From positions 1 to 64,000 of the forward strand of contig JAFGGH010000046.1 of NCBI GenBank assembly GCA_016930645.1: DNA of 64,000 nucleotides, in the 5' to 3' direction. Below, piece by piece: positions 46,737 to 56,658 of this stretch (its first letter is position 1; each line of letters starts with the position of its first letter). Under the pieces are notes generated by a model. That model was not told the DNA's origin. It did not search any database and saw only the letters and a list, made by a program, of their open reading frames with translations. Source of the DNA: Sedimentisphaerales bacterium (GTDB lineage Bacteria; Planctomycetota; Phycisphaerae; Sedimentisphaerales; Anaerobacaceae). The translations under genes and the position numbers were made by a program.

Positions 46737-47720
46737 ATGCCTACCAGACGTAATGACCTTGATATTTCTGTTCTTATTTCCACATACAACAGAGCCGAAA
46801 GTCTCCATAGAACACTCGAAAGCTTCATGGGTTTGAACATAAATGGTTTCTCGGCTGAGTTTGTTGTAGTTGATAACAACGGTGCTGATAACACCAGGCA
46901 GGTGGTTGAGTATTACAGCGACAAATTGCCCATACATTATATATTTGAAGCAAATCCCGGAAAGAATTGTGCATTAAACACAGCCATTAAAAGCATTCCC
47001 CTTGGCAGGATAATTGTTTTTACCGATGATGATGTCGAACCTCAGCAGGACTGGTTGGATTCGGTAGTTCGTATTACGGATAGATACTCTGATTATAGTT
47101 TGTTTGGAGGAAAGGTTTATAATATCTGGCCGTCTCGAGATATTCCCGAATGGGTGCAAAAAGTGGCAGAGCTGGGCATTGCTATTTTTCCAATTCTTGA
47201 TTTAGGCAAAAGAGAGAAACCTTTCCCACCCCGAAGATTCCCGGCAGGCCCTAACTTCTGGATGCGCTATGAAATATTTGAAAATGGTCGAAGCTTTGAT
47301 GAGCACTTCGGACCGCGTCCAAAGAGTAGAATATTTGGCAGTGAAACATCGTTCGCAAAGAAAATATTGGAAGAAGGTCACCGAATTTTATATTCACCTG
47401 ACTCGGTTGTAGGGCATCGGATTCAGCCTGAAGTTATAACTTACAAGGGTTTGAAAGAAAGGGCCTGTAGAGCCGGACGCACAATTCCGAATATGTGGGG
47501 TCTAAAGCCAAAAAAGCTCTATGAAAATCACAGACTCATCTGGTGGCTCTGGAGATTAACAGCTCTTGTAAAACGATATTGTGCTTATGTGGCAGCTCAT
47601 TTGAGACTGTCAAAGGAAGACAGGCGCATACGTACCCTGATAGCACTGAAAGGCATTGCTTATAACATCGAGTCTATGAAGATAGCCAGCAGAAATACGA
47701 GGAAAAAGCAAACGGGATGA
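46737..47720 (+). CDS. Glycosyltransferase family 2
   Basis: 327 aa; DISVLISTYNRAESLHRTLESF..VVVDNNGADNTRQVV..IIVFTDDDVEPQQDWL. Confidence 0.92.
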   Translation: MPTRRNDLDISVLISTYNRAESLHRTLESFMGLNINGFSAEFVVVDNNGADNTRQVVEYYSDKLPIHYIFEANPGKNCALNTAIKSIPLGRIIVFTDDDVEPQQDWLDSVVRITDRYSDYSLFGGKVYNIWPSRDIPEWVQKVAELGIAIFPILDLGKREKPFPPRRFPAGPNFWMRYEIFENGRSFDEHFGPRPKSRIFGSETSFAKKILEEGHRILYSPDSVVGHRIQPEVITYKGLKERACRAGRTIPNMWGLKPKKLYENHRLIWWLWRLTALVKRYCAYVAAHLRLSKEDRRIRTLIALKGIAYNIESMKIASRNTRKKQTG

Positions 47721-50413
47721 AAATACTGATTGCCATAGCCAACCACGGCACCAAGAATCAAAAGTATGTTGAAAAGGTGATTGCCGAATACAGGTCATTG
47801 CCTTATCAAACCGATATTATTGTAATATCTAATATCCAGAAAAACTTTGGCCCGGATATTAAGGTCGAAGTTCAGCAACCGCCGAAAGGCCTCTGGTCTT
47901 TGCCTTTTCTTCACAGAAAAATTTTGGCTGACAATCTGAATAATTATGATTTGTTCATTTACTCCGAAGACGACACGCTGATAGAAAAGAAGAATATTGA
48001 CGCTTTTCTGAAGATTTCAGAAGTTCTGCCGAAAGATAAAATCGCCGGTTTTTTAAGATATGAATGTGATGACCAGGGGAATAAATATTGTTGTACGATT
48101 CATTCGCATTTTCACTGGATTGCCGGTTCGGTATGCAGCTATGACCGATACAAATTTGCAAAGCTGACCAATGCACACTCCGCCGCTTATATGCTAACCA
48201 GAGAACAGTTGGCAAAGGCTATAGAGTCAGGTGGTTATCTTGTAGAGCCTCACGAAGGGCGCTATGATATGCTTTGTTCGGCAGCAACCGACCCATATAC
48301 GCAATGTGGTTTTGAAAAAGTAATCTGTATATCCGATATTGATGATTTTATGCTGCATCATCTGCCTAATCATTATATAGGTAACCTCGGACTTGATTAC
48401 AAAGAATTACAGGTACAACTGAAAGCTCTGTTTTGTGATAACAGTGTAAAAAATAAAAATTCAGAATTATTTCCGACTGTTACTAAACTCAATAAACAGT
48501 GGTGGGATAAGCTTTATTACAGCAAATGCAGAGGCGACTTGTTTGATTTGATTCCGTCAGCCTGTAAAAGTGTTTTATCTGTCGGTTGCGGCTGGGGTTT
48601 GACGGAGGCAGAACTTATTAAAAGAGGATTTAACGCTGCCGCAATCCCGCTTGATGCCGTTGTTGCAGAATCAGCTAAGATGAGGGGGATTGAGGTTTTA
48701 AGCCCTGATTTTGAAGATGCTAAAAAAGAATTAGGCCAAAGAAAATTTGATTGTATTTTATTGACGGATGTCTTGGCTCATCTGCCCGAGCCGGGTAGAT
48801 TCCTCGAAGAATATTCGGGTTTTTTATCCGACGATGGATGTATGTTAATCACTTCGCCTAATTTTAAATTTTTAAGATACAATCGTGAGATTAATAACAG
48901 AACGGCAGATAAATCATTTGATAAAACAAGCATACATCTAACCACTAAACAAATAATAATGGAATGGGTTAAAAAAGGCGGATTAAACCTTACAGAAATG
49001 AGATATAACTTCAACAGACGTTTTAACAAGATTTCAAAATTGTCTTTTGGGCTGATGAATCAGTATTTGGGACGTGAGATTATCCTTTTAGCCAAAAGCC
49101 GACAGAAGCAAATAAAAGTATGCATGCTTGGAGCTTCTTTTGAAACGGGCAATCTGGGCGTAAGCGCATTAGCCGAATCGAGTATAAAATGTATTCTGAA
49201 CCGCTGGCCTGATGCTCAAATTACTCTGCTGGAAGGGGCGACTGATTCTAATAGTTTTTCGCTTAGCATTTCCGGCGGAGATATTAAAATGAACGTTTTT
49301 ACTATCAGGTTTTGCAAAAATATTTTTGTCCGGCACCATTTTTTAAAATTAGCCTTTTACGCATTGCTGGCAAAATTGAGCCTGTCCAAGAAATTCAGAG
49401 AAAAAATTATTTCAAAAGACCAATGTCTTAAACATATATCTGAATCGGATTATGTTATTGATATAAATGCCGGAGACAGCTTCAGTGATTTATACGGTAA
49501 ACGAAGGTTTCTTCTTGGATTTCTGCGAAAGTGGCTTGTCCTGATAATGGGCAAAAAGCTGGTATTTCTGCCGCAGACCTATGGACCTTTCAGAAGTGCG
49601 ATTACCGCTTTTTTGGCTAAATGGCTGGTAAAACATTCTGCCGCCGCATACGCCAGGGACAAGGCCGGTTTTAATTATCTGACGGAACTTTTGGGCGCAA
49701 ATGAAAACGGCCATAAAGTTCGGCTGCTACCTGATATAGCTTTTATCTTAGATGCCCATAGACCTGATAATCTCGAAAGAGATTTTCCTGCTCTATTAAA
49801 AACAGACAATCGGCCGGTTGTCGGACTTAATATAAGCGGATTGCTTTATCGCGGCGGATATAATGAATCAAATATGTTCGGCCTTAGGGCAGATTATAAG
49901 AAACTCGTTGAAGGAATAATTAAATTATTGGTGGAAGATTGCCGGGCACAGATTATTTTGGTTCCGCACGTATTTCCGCCTCCCCGATTTGAGATTGAAA
50001 GCGACCTTTCGGCGTGTATGGATTTATGCAGGTCGATTGATAAAAAGTATTTAAAGAATATCTTTCTCGTAAGAAAGCGATACAGTCATAATGAAATGAA
50101 GTACATAATCGGTCGGTGTGACTTTTTTGTCGGTGCAAGAATGCATTCCTGTATTGCTGCTATATCCCAAAGCATTCCGACGATCGGCCTTGCGTATAGT
50201 GACAAATTTTCAGGTATTTTTGAGAACGTTGGATTAGAAGAGAATGTTATTGAAATGCGAAGTGCCGCAAATGATGAGATACTTCGGAAAATAAAAGAGG
50301 GATTCAATTCGCGCGATGAAATCAGTGAAAAACTTAAGGTAACAATTCCGAAAATTAAGAAAGATGTATTAAGTCTGGACTTTAATGCTTGCTCAAACGT
50401 TATGGTTTTCTGA
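47717..50413 (+). CDS. Three-region fusion: GT-like N-terminus + SAM methyltransferase + polysaccharide pyruvyl transferase-like C-terminus
   Basis: 898 aa; IYSEDDTLIEKKNIDAFL; VLSVGCGWGLTEAELIKRGF..FDCILLTDVLAHLPEPGRFLEEYSGFLSDDGCMLITSPNF; DYVIDINAGDSFSDLYG..KKLVFLPQTYGPF..RCDFFVGARMHSCIAAISQSIPTIGLAYSDKFSGIFENVG. Confidence 0.8.
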   Translation: MKILIAIANHGTKNQKYVEKVIAEYRSLPYQTDIIVISNIQKNFGPDIKVEVQQPPKGLWSLPFLHRKILADNLNNYDLFIYSEDDTLIEKKNIDAFLKISEVLPKDKIAGFLRYECDDQGNKYCCTIHSHFHWIAGSVCSYDRYKFAKLTNAHSAAYMLTREQLAKAIESGGYLVEPHEGRYDMLCSAATDPYTQCGFEKVICISDIDDFMLHHLPNHYIGNLGLDYKELQVQLKALFCDNSVKNKNSELFPTVTKLNKQWWDKLYYSKCRGDLFDLIPSACKSVLSVGCGWGLTEAELIKRGFNAAAIPLDAVVAESAKMRGIEVLSPDFEDAKKELGQRKFDCILLTDVLAHLPEPGRFLEEYSGFLSDDGCMLITSPNFKFLRYNREINNRTADKSFDKTSIHLTTKQIIMEWVKKGGLNLTEMRYNFNRRFNKISKLSFGLMNQYLGREIILLAKSRQKQIKVCMLGASFETGNLGVSALAESSIKCILNRWPDAQITLLEGATDSNSFSLSISGGDIKMNVFTIRFCKNIFVRHHFLKLAFYALLAKLSLSKKFREKIISKDQCLKHISESDYVIDINAGDSFSDLYGKRRFLLGFLRKWLVLIMGKKLVFLPQTYGPFRSAITAFLAKWLVKHSAAAYARDKAGFNYLTELLGANENGHKVRLLPDIAFILDAHRPDNLERDFPALLKTDNRPVVGLNISGLLYRGGYNESNMFGLRADYKKLVEGIIKLLVEDCRAQIILVPHVFPPPRFEIESDLSACMDLCRSIDKKYLKNIFLVRKRYSHNEMKYIIGRCDFFVGARMHSCIAAISQSIPTIGLAYSDKFSGIFENVGLEENVIEMRSAANDEILRKIKEGFNSRDEISEKLKVTIPKIKKDVLSLDFNACSNVMVF

Positions 50414-51573
50414 TATATTTTTTGCTAAGGAAAGATTCAATTAAAACAATTAATGTGCTTATTCCCGATGGAGGTGATTGGGAAACGGTCAAGATACTAC
50501 GTTGCCTTAACCGCGGGCCTGTCAAAGCTCATATCCTGTCACAGAGCAGAGCAGCATTTGCCAGGTTTTCACGTTTGTGTATAAGCTGCCATTGTTATAA
50601 AAGCGATGATGAGAATCAGCGGCTTCAAACATTGATAAAAATTGTCAGAGATTTGGCTATTGATGTTGTTTTGCCGGTGACTGAGAAGGGAACAGAATTT
50701 GTTGTACGTAATCATTCTGCAGTTTCTGAAGTTACCAATCTGCCTTTGCTTCCCCGATATGATAAGCTGAATCTGGCAGGCGAGAAATGGGAATTCTACT
50801 GCTATATAAAAAAGCTGGACCTGCCTGTTGCTTCAACAGTGCTTATTTCTAAGCTTGGAAAATCTTCGGAACTTGATATCCTGAAATATCCGGCTTTGTT
50901 AAAGCCCACCAAATCCAGTGGTGGACACGGTATTATAAAAATGAATAGTTGTGCTGATATTGATAAATGGTTTGACCGTTGGACGGCTTCAACAAATTCA
51001 AAAAAGTACATCCTTCAAGACTATATTCCTGGCATTGATTATTGTCTGAGTGTTATCTGCAAAAAAGGTGAAATTCTTGCATATACCTTGCAAAAGGACC
51101 TTGAATCGGTATCTGGTTATTTTGGTCCGCAGAGAGTGATGGAATTTGTGCAAGATGAAAAGATTCTTGCTTTAGGCGGCAGGCTTATGTCAGCAATGGA
51201 GTGGGAGGGAATTGCCTGTATCGATTTTCGTATTGATGAGCGTGACAATGAGCCTAAACTTATCGAGGTAAATCCGCGATTCGGACAGGCTGTGCTCGGT
51301 TCTTTGCTGGCGGGAGTGAATTTCCCTCTGATTGCTTGTCTTGATGCCGTTGGCGAAAGCTGTCCGACAACGGAATATCGAAACATAAAGTATGCTCATC
51401 CTCAGGCATATATGAAGACGCTTATCAGGCGTGTTTGCGGGAGAAATCCCTGTGTGCCTGTTCACTATAAGCAAAGCGGATTATACTTTGCCCTGGGTGA
51501 TCCGCTTCCGGAAATGGTCGATATATTTAGAAAGTTCAAAAGCAGGTTTGGGGGGAAAAACGCTAAAACTTAA
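50389..51573 (+). CDS. ATP-grasp domain protein (carboxylate-amine/thiol ligase-like)
   Basis: 394 aa; LLKPTKSSGGHGIIKMNSCADID..YILQDYIPGIDYCLSVICKKGEILAYTLQK..GIACIDFRIDERDNEPKLIEVNPRFGQ. Confidence 0.85.
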   Translation: MLKRYGFLIYFLLRKDSIKTINVLIPDGGDWETVKILRCLNRGPVKAHILSQSRAAFARFSRLCISCHCYKSDDENQRLQTLIKIVRDLAIDVVLPVTEKGTEFVVRNHSAVSEVTNLPLLPRYDKLNLAGEKWEFYCYIKKLDLPVASTVLISKLGKSSELDILKYPALLKPTKSSGGHGIIKMNSCADIDKWFDRWTASTNSKKYILQDYIPGIDYCLSVICKKGEILAYTLQKDLESVSGYFGPQRVMEFVQDEKILALGGRLMSAMEWEGIACIDFRIDERDNEPKLIEVNPRFGQAVLGSLLAGVNFPLIACLDAVGESCPTTEYRNIKYAHPQAYMKTLIRRVCGRNPCVPVHYKQSGLYFALGDPLPEMVDIFRKFKSRFGGKNAKT

Positions 51574-52219
51574 TTCTAACAGCTTTGTTGAGATACCGCA
51601 TTTACTTGGCAGACTGATACTTCGGCGGGCTGTTGAGAATGATATAGAATCACTTATTGGAATATGCCGAACAAGTTTTCCAGATGTTCTGAAACGGCGT
51701 AAGAGAGCATGGTGGGAATATATTATCAAAGTTGATTTTTGTGAGGTATGGGTTTGTGAACTGGATTCGAAATTGATTGGTGTTGCGCAGTTAATCACAG
51801 ATCAGAATCTGGAAAATGATAAAAATCAGAAAATATGTTTTTCAAGAACTTCGTATTTACAGCATTTTATATGTCACCCAAAAATTCTTGTTGAAAAAAT
51901 TTATGAGAAACTCTCTGCTGTGTTAGTCAAAGATACTTTTTACAAAGAGCGGGATGAGTTACAAGCGATGGGAAAAAAGCCTTTATGGATTAAAGCTGTG
52001 GCTTTGCTGCCGAATATGCGCAGCAATGGTATTGGCACCGCCATATTGGGTTTCTGCCAACAAAGGGCGTTAGAACTTAGATGCGATTGTATCAAATTGA
52101 TAGTAAAAAAGAGTAACAAACGGGGCCTGTGCCTTTATGAAAGACTCGGTTTTATAAAAACAAGCAGTGATGCGAATTATTATACGTACACCAAATCCCT
52201 GAAAAATGAAGTTTGTTAA
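51548..52219 (+). CDS. GNAT-family N-acetyltransferase
   Basis: ORF open from 51431; start uncertain (TTG 51548 proposed). LILRRAVENDIESLIGICRTSF..IKAVALLPNMRSNGIGTAILGFCQQRALELRCDCIKLIVKKSNKRGLCLYERLGF. Confidence 0.75.
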   Translation: MGGKTLKLNSNSFVEIPHLLGRLILRRAVENDIESLIGICRTSFPDVLKRRKRAWWEYIIKVDFCEVWVCELDSKLIGVAQLITDQNLENDKNQKICFSRTSYLQHFICHPKILVEKIYEKLSAVLVKDTFYKERDELQAMGKKPLWIKAVALLPNMRSNGIGTAILGFCQQRALELRCDCIKLIVKKSNKRGLCLYERLGFIKTSSDANYYTYTKSLKNEVC

Positions 52220-53429
52220 TATTGACAATATTGTTAAGTCCGGACTTTGCGTTGGTTGTGGTGCTTGCGCGGCTGTATGTCCTTTAAGAGCAATCGTGCT
52301 TAGGGAAAAGGCGAATGCCGGGATACAACCGTCAATTGACTTTGGTGTATGTAACAATTGCCGATTATGCGTGGAAGTTTGTCCCGGTGTTGGCGCATCG
52401 CATAATCATTCAAATAATGGGTATATTCCGGAGCTGATAAAATCCTGGGGGCCAGTCATTGAAGTTTGGCAAGGCTTCGCAAAGGATGACGAAATACGTT
52501 TTGCTGGCTCGTCAGGAGGTGTAGTAACGGCATTGGCTTTATTTGCTCTTAAAGAACAGAATATAAGTGGAGTTTTGCATACCGCTGCAAGTTGTGATTC
52601 TCCGCTTAAAAATGTACCGGTATTCAGCAGAACAAGGGAAGAATTATTGTTGGCATCCGGTTCGCGATATTCACCAGCAGCACCTTGTGAAAAAATTGGA
52701 TTGATTCAGGAGGCTGACAGCGGTTGTGTCTTTATTGGTAAGTCCTGTGATATTCAGGCGGTTGAAAAACTAAAAGCCGTGAGAAAAGGTTTATCGGATA
52801 AAATTAAACTATCTATTGGAATCTTTTGCGCTGGAACGCCGACAACAAGGGGCACAATAGAGTTGCTCAACAATATGGAAGTACAGGCCGAAGATGTAAG
52901 CAGTATCAGATATCGTGGTAACGGCTGGCCTGGAAAAACCACCGTTAAAATAAATAGCGAAAAAAATACAGTTAAGCAGCTTGACTATAAAAAGGCTTGG
53001 GGCTCTGTTCTTGCAAACCATATTCAATCAAGATGCCTTTTGTGCCCCGACACAACGGCGGAGTTCGCCGATATTTCCTGCGGTGACGCCTGGCATGTGA
53101 AAAGAGATTCACAAAATCCAGGGTGTTCGTTGATACTGGTCAGAACAGAAGCAGGATGTCATTTTCTTCATCAGGCTGTTAAAGCCGGTTATCTTGAGGT
53201 TACAAAAGTTGAACCTTCTGTTTTAGCCCAGTCACAAAAACCGCTGCTCATTAAAAGAGCGACAATATGGGGCCGGCTGTCAGCGCTGATTTTGCTGGGT
53301 AAGCCCGCACCACGATATTCAGGATTTCATTTATTTGCAAACTGGATTAAGCTCCCTGTTACAAAAAAGATAAAAACGTTTTTAGCAATGATACGCCGAC
53401 AAGTATCCACCAAAAGGAATAATAAGTGA
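52206..53429 (+). CDS. Coenzyme F420 hydrogenase/dehydrogenase beta subunit (FrhB)-like iron-sulfur protein
   Basis: 407 aa; CVGCGACAAVCPLRAI..CNNCRLCVEVCPG..FAGSSGGVVTALALFAL..IGKSCDIQAVEKLKAVRKG..SRCLLCPDTTAEFADISCGDAW. Confidence 0.9.
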   Translation: MKFVNIDNIVKSGLCVGCGACAAVCPLRAIVLREKANAGIQPSIDFGVCNNCRLCVEVCPGVGASHNHSNNGYIPELIKSWGPVIEVWQGFAKDDEIRFAGSSGGVVTALALFALKEQNISGVLHTAASCDSPLKNVPVFSRTREELLLASGSRYSPAAPCEKIGLIQEADSGCVFIGKSCDIQAVEKLKAVRKGLSDKIKLSIGIFCAGTPTTRGTIELLNNMEVQAEDVSSIRYRGNGWPGKTTVKINSEKNTVKQLDYKKAWGSVLANHIQSRCLLCPDTTAEFADISCGDAWHVKRDSQNPGCSLILVRTEAGCHFLHQAVKAGYLEVTKVEPSVLAQSQKPLLIKRATIWGRLSALILLGKPAPRYSGFHLFANWIKLPVTKKIKTFLAMIRRQVSTKRNNK

Positions 53430-54736
53430 CAATTACAACACCAACCCTTATAGTAACATTGGTACTGGTGGTCCTGACTTTTGTGCTGCCACGCAAGCAT
53501 ATTATAAGCACTTTCGCTGTCGCGGCGGTTTTTATTCCGGTTGACCAGCGGATACTGGTAGGTGGTCTGGATTTCCCTGTTTTGAGAATTCTGATTCTCG
53601 TGGCCTTTTTACGGATTCTCGCAAGCGGTGAAAAACTCTCTATCAGTTGGAACAGACTTGATAAGGTTCTGGCGGCCTGGGCCTTATGCGGAGCGATAGT
53701 ATATATAATCAAATGGAGAAACAGCGCTGCGGTGATTAATAGACTCGGTTTCCTCTATGAAGTATTGGGTTTCTACTGGATTTGCAGACATAGTATCCGT
53801 TCATTCGAGGATATTAAGGCTGTTATAAAAGGCTTTGCCCTGTGTTCACTTATTCTTGTGCCGTTTGTTTTTGTGGAGTGGACTACCGGTAAAAATGCCT
53901 TTGTGATTTTCGGCAGGACCTGGACAAGCTTCCGCGAAGGGGCTTACAGGTGCCAGGCGGCTTTTCCACATTCGATCATGTTTGGAGTCTTCTGGGCTAC
54001 GTTGAATCCGATGTTTATTGCCCTTGCGATAGCAGAAAAGAATAAATCTCTGCCTGTTGCTGCGGTTATAGCTTCGGCCTTTATGGTATGGGCTTCTTCG
54101 TCAAGCACTCCTGTCGGTGCACTTTTGGCTATCTTGCTTTTATTTTTCTTCTTTCAGTTAAGGCAATATGGCAGATACGCGGCGCTGGGATTACTGGGGC
54201 TGGCGACCGCATTGCATTTAATGATGGAAGCTCCTGTCTGGCACTTATTGGCCAGAATCCGGCTTATTGGCGGTTCGACCGGTTATCACAGGTTCAAGCT
54301 CATCGACGAAACAATTAAGAACTTCAATGATTGGTGGCTGGTAGGAGCAGGTGACACTAATGCATGGTCACGCGCACACCATTTATTTGATATTACCAAC
54401 CAGTATTGCCTCGAAGCTATCCGAGGTGGATTATGGACTTTGATATTGTTTGTGCTTTTGTTGATTATGACGGTAAGAACTGTTGCCGGGTATTCAATGC
54501 AGAATATTAGCCGCGGCCATCAGTGGATTGCATGGGGGATTTGCGCCGCTATCATAGGCCATTGTATTTCATTTATCGGCGTTTCCTATTTTGGTCAGAT
54601 GCGGGTTATCCTGTTTTTAACGTTTGCTCTGACAGGCACTATATACGATATGTCAAAAGCTCCTGCACCGGTTATCAAAATTGTCCGAAAAAGAAAAATC
54701 CCAAGCCGAATGCTTAGTGTGAATCAAGCTAAATAA
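53426..54736 (+). CDS. O-antigen ligase/polymerase-like membrane protein
   Basis: 436 aa, GTG start; polytopic; large loop GSTGYHRFKLIDETIKNFNDWWLVGAGDTNAWSRAHHLFDITNQYCLEAIRGG typical of Wzy/WaaL-like proteins. Confidence 0.8.
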   Translation: MTITTPTLIVTLVLVVLTFVLPRKHIISTFAVAAVFIPVDQRILVGGLDFPVLRILILVAFLRILASGEKLSISWNRLDKVLAAWALCGAIVYIIKWRNSAAVINRLGFLYEVLGFYWICRHSIRSFEDIKAVIKGFALCSLILVPFVFVEWTTGKNAFVIFGRTWTSFREGAYRCQAAFPHSIMFGVFWATLNPMFIALAIAEKNKSLPVAAVIASAFMVWASSSSTPVGALLAILLLFFFFQLRQYGRYAALGLLGLATALHLMMEAPVWHLLARIRLIGGSTGYHRFKLIDETIKNFNDWWLVGAGDTNAWSRAHHLFDITNQYCLEAIRGGLWTLILFVLLLIMTVRTVAGYSMQNISRGHQWIAWGICAAIIGHCISFIGVSYFGQMRVILFLTFALTGTIYDMSKAPAPVIKIVRKRKIPSRMLSVNQAK

Positions 54737-55959
54737 TGAAAAGCTGTAACACAGAAATTCGTAACGACTATCAGGTGACTGTTTGCCAAACTATGGATGA
54801 GATTGAAGGTCTTCGTTTGGTTTGGCAAGAGATGCAGAGTCAGCAGAGTAGACTTGTTATAAACGCCGATATTGACAGATATATATCTGTTATTGAATCT
54901 ATGCAGAAGGATGTAAAGCCTTATGTATTATTGCTGAGACGGTGCGATGAGCCTGTTGCTATGGTGATTGGCCGACTTGAAAAGGCACCAATTAAATGCA
55001 GGTTTGGGTACAAAACTGTATTAAAACCTAATATGCGTTGTCTGAATATTGTTTACGGCGGCATATTAGGCAGGGTGAATGAAGAGACGGCTTCAATATT
55101 ATATAATGAATTGATTAACACAACTCGTCGCGGCCGGGCCGACGTTATTGCGATAAATCATTTAAGAAATGACTCTGTTCTTTACAGGCGGTTGAGAGAA
55201 AAACCTAATATTTGGTGCCGTGGACATTTTCCTAAAACCGAGCACCACTGGTGTATGTCTGTACCCAAAAGCATTGACCTGTTTTATGCTGCACGTTCCA
55301 ATAAGCACAGGAATCATCTAAAGAAATACATGAAAAGACTGGAGAAGGATTTCCTTGAACGGGTAAAGTTAAGTGTATACACAAGTGATGATGCAATTGA
55401 GTATCTGCTTGAGGACGCTGCTAAAATATCGGCAAAAACCTATCAGTATGCCTTAGGTTGTGGTTTCCTGGACAATAACAGGAAGTACTTGCTGCTCCAA
55501 GGTGCTGCAAAGAAAGGGTGGTTGTTGGCTTACGTAATAAAAGTGGACGAACAGCCTGTTGCCTTCCAGGTTGGGATGAAATATGCGGGTGCATACTTCG
55601 TCGAGGAGATTGGCCACGATCCCGAATGGAAGAAATATAACATCGGTACAATCCTATTTCTAAAAATATTGGACCATTTATGCAAAGATGACCAGGTGGA
55701 TACGATAGATTTTGGATTTGGTGATGCTGAATATAAGCAGAGATATGGTAATAATTCGTGGGATGAAACAACGCTTTACATATTTGCCCCAAGGCTTTTT
55801 CCTGTAACAATAAATATTGTACATGGATTTTTGGCAGGGATGTCAAATTTCGGAACATATATTCTGAAAAAATTTAATTCGGTCAATTCGCTTAAAAGGA
55901 AATGGAGAGACAGGCTTAGAAATAGAGATACAGGATTAAGCGAGAACAGCAATTTTTGA
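54736..55959 (+). CDS. GNAT/FemAB-like (CelD/BioF2-like) acyltransferase
   Basis: 407 aa; NKHRNHLKKYMKRLEKDF..GWLLAYVIKVDEQPVAFQVGMKYAGAYFVEEIGHDPEWKKYNIGTILFLKILDHL..IDFGFGDAEYKQRYGN. Confidence 0.8.
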   Translation: MKSCNTEIRNDYQVTVCQTMDEIEGLRLVWQEMQSQQSRLVINADIDRYISVIESMQKDVKPYVLLLRRCDEPVAMVIGRLEKAPIKCRFGYKTVLKPNMRCLNIVYGGILGRVNEETASILYNELINTTRRGRADVIAINHLRNDSVLYRRLREKPNIWCRGHFPKTEHHWCMSVPKSIDLFYAARSNKHRNHLKKYMKRLEKDFLERVKLSVYTSDDAIEYLLEDAAKISAKTYQYALGCGFLDNNRKYLLLQGAAKKGWLLAYVIKVDEQPVAFQVGMKYAGAYFVEEIGHDPEWKKYNIGTILFLKILDHLCKDDQVDTIDFGFGDAEYKQRYGNNSWDETTLYIFAPRLFPVTINIVHGFLAGMSNFGTYILKKFNSVNSLKRKWRDRLRNRDTGLSENSNF

Positions 55960-55962
55960 CCT

Positions 55963-56658
55963 ATGAAAATAATTATCCTGATTAGTGTTGTTGTGTTAAT
56001 TTTCCTTTATCTGCCGGTACCGTGGATTTATTCGAAAATTCTGGTGATGTCACTGCGGCGAAAACTGGCACAGAAACCATCGCTTGTTTTGACATTTGAT
56101 GACGGTCCCGGTGATACGTTGACACTTTCAATACTTGATATTTTGAAAAAGCATAACGCCAAAGCTACATTTTTCCTGTTGGGTAAAAATATCGAAGGCC
56201 GTGAAGAAGTAGTTAAACAGATCGCTGAGCAAGGCCATGAAATCGGCACTCATGGCTTTGACCATCTGAATTACTGGAGAGTAAATCCACTAAAATCCAT
56301 TAGTGATATTAACAAAGGAATACAGGAAATAAACAAGGCTTTAGATAAAAAGAACAAAACTTATCCTTTCAGGCCTCCTTTTGGCAAACTCAACTTTATA
56401 TCTTTGCTCAACCTCTGTCTGCGGAAGTTTCCAATTATCTACTGGACTTGTGATATTGGTGATACGCATAAAAATATTCAAACAAATAATAAGATAGAAA
56501 TCAGCAGTTCGGTTGTATTGGCTCACGACTATGAGCGTAAAAATCAAAACACAGCCAGGATGGTTTTAGGCACAATCGATAAGCTTCTAAGAGAGGCCAA
56601 ACAAAAAGATTTACCAGTATTGACGGTATCTCAATTTATAAGAGGGAGCGGCAGTTGA
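55963..56658 (+). CDS. Polysaccharide deacetylase (NodB domain)
   Basis: 231 aa; LVLTFDDGPGDTLTLSILDILKKHNAKATFFLLGKNIEGREEVVKQIAEQGHEIGTHGFDH, FRPPFGKLN. Confidence 0.95.
   Translation: MKIIILISVVVLIFLYLPVPWIYSKILVMSLRRKLAQKPSLVLTFDDGPGDTLTLSILDILKKHNAKATFFLLGKNIEGREEVVKQIAEQGHEIGTHGFDHLNYWRVNPLKSISDINKGIQEINKALDKKNKTYPFRPPFGKLNFISLLNLCLRKFPIIYWTCDIGDTHKNIQTNNKIEISSSVVLAHDYERKNQNTARMVLGTIDKLLREAKQKDLPVLTVSQFIRGSGS

Noticed and set aside
54088-54717. Short same-strand out-of-frame ORFs inside the polymerase gene (54088..54318, 54523..54717)
   Set aside because: Embedded in a well-supported membrane-protein CDS; no independent signals.
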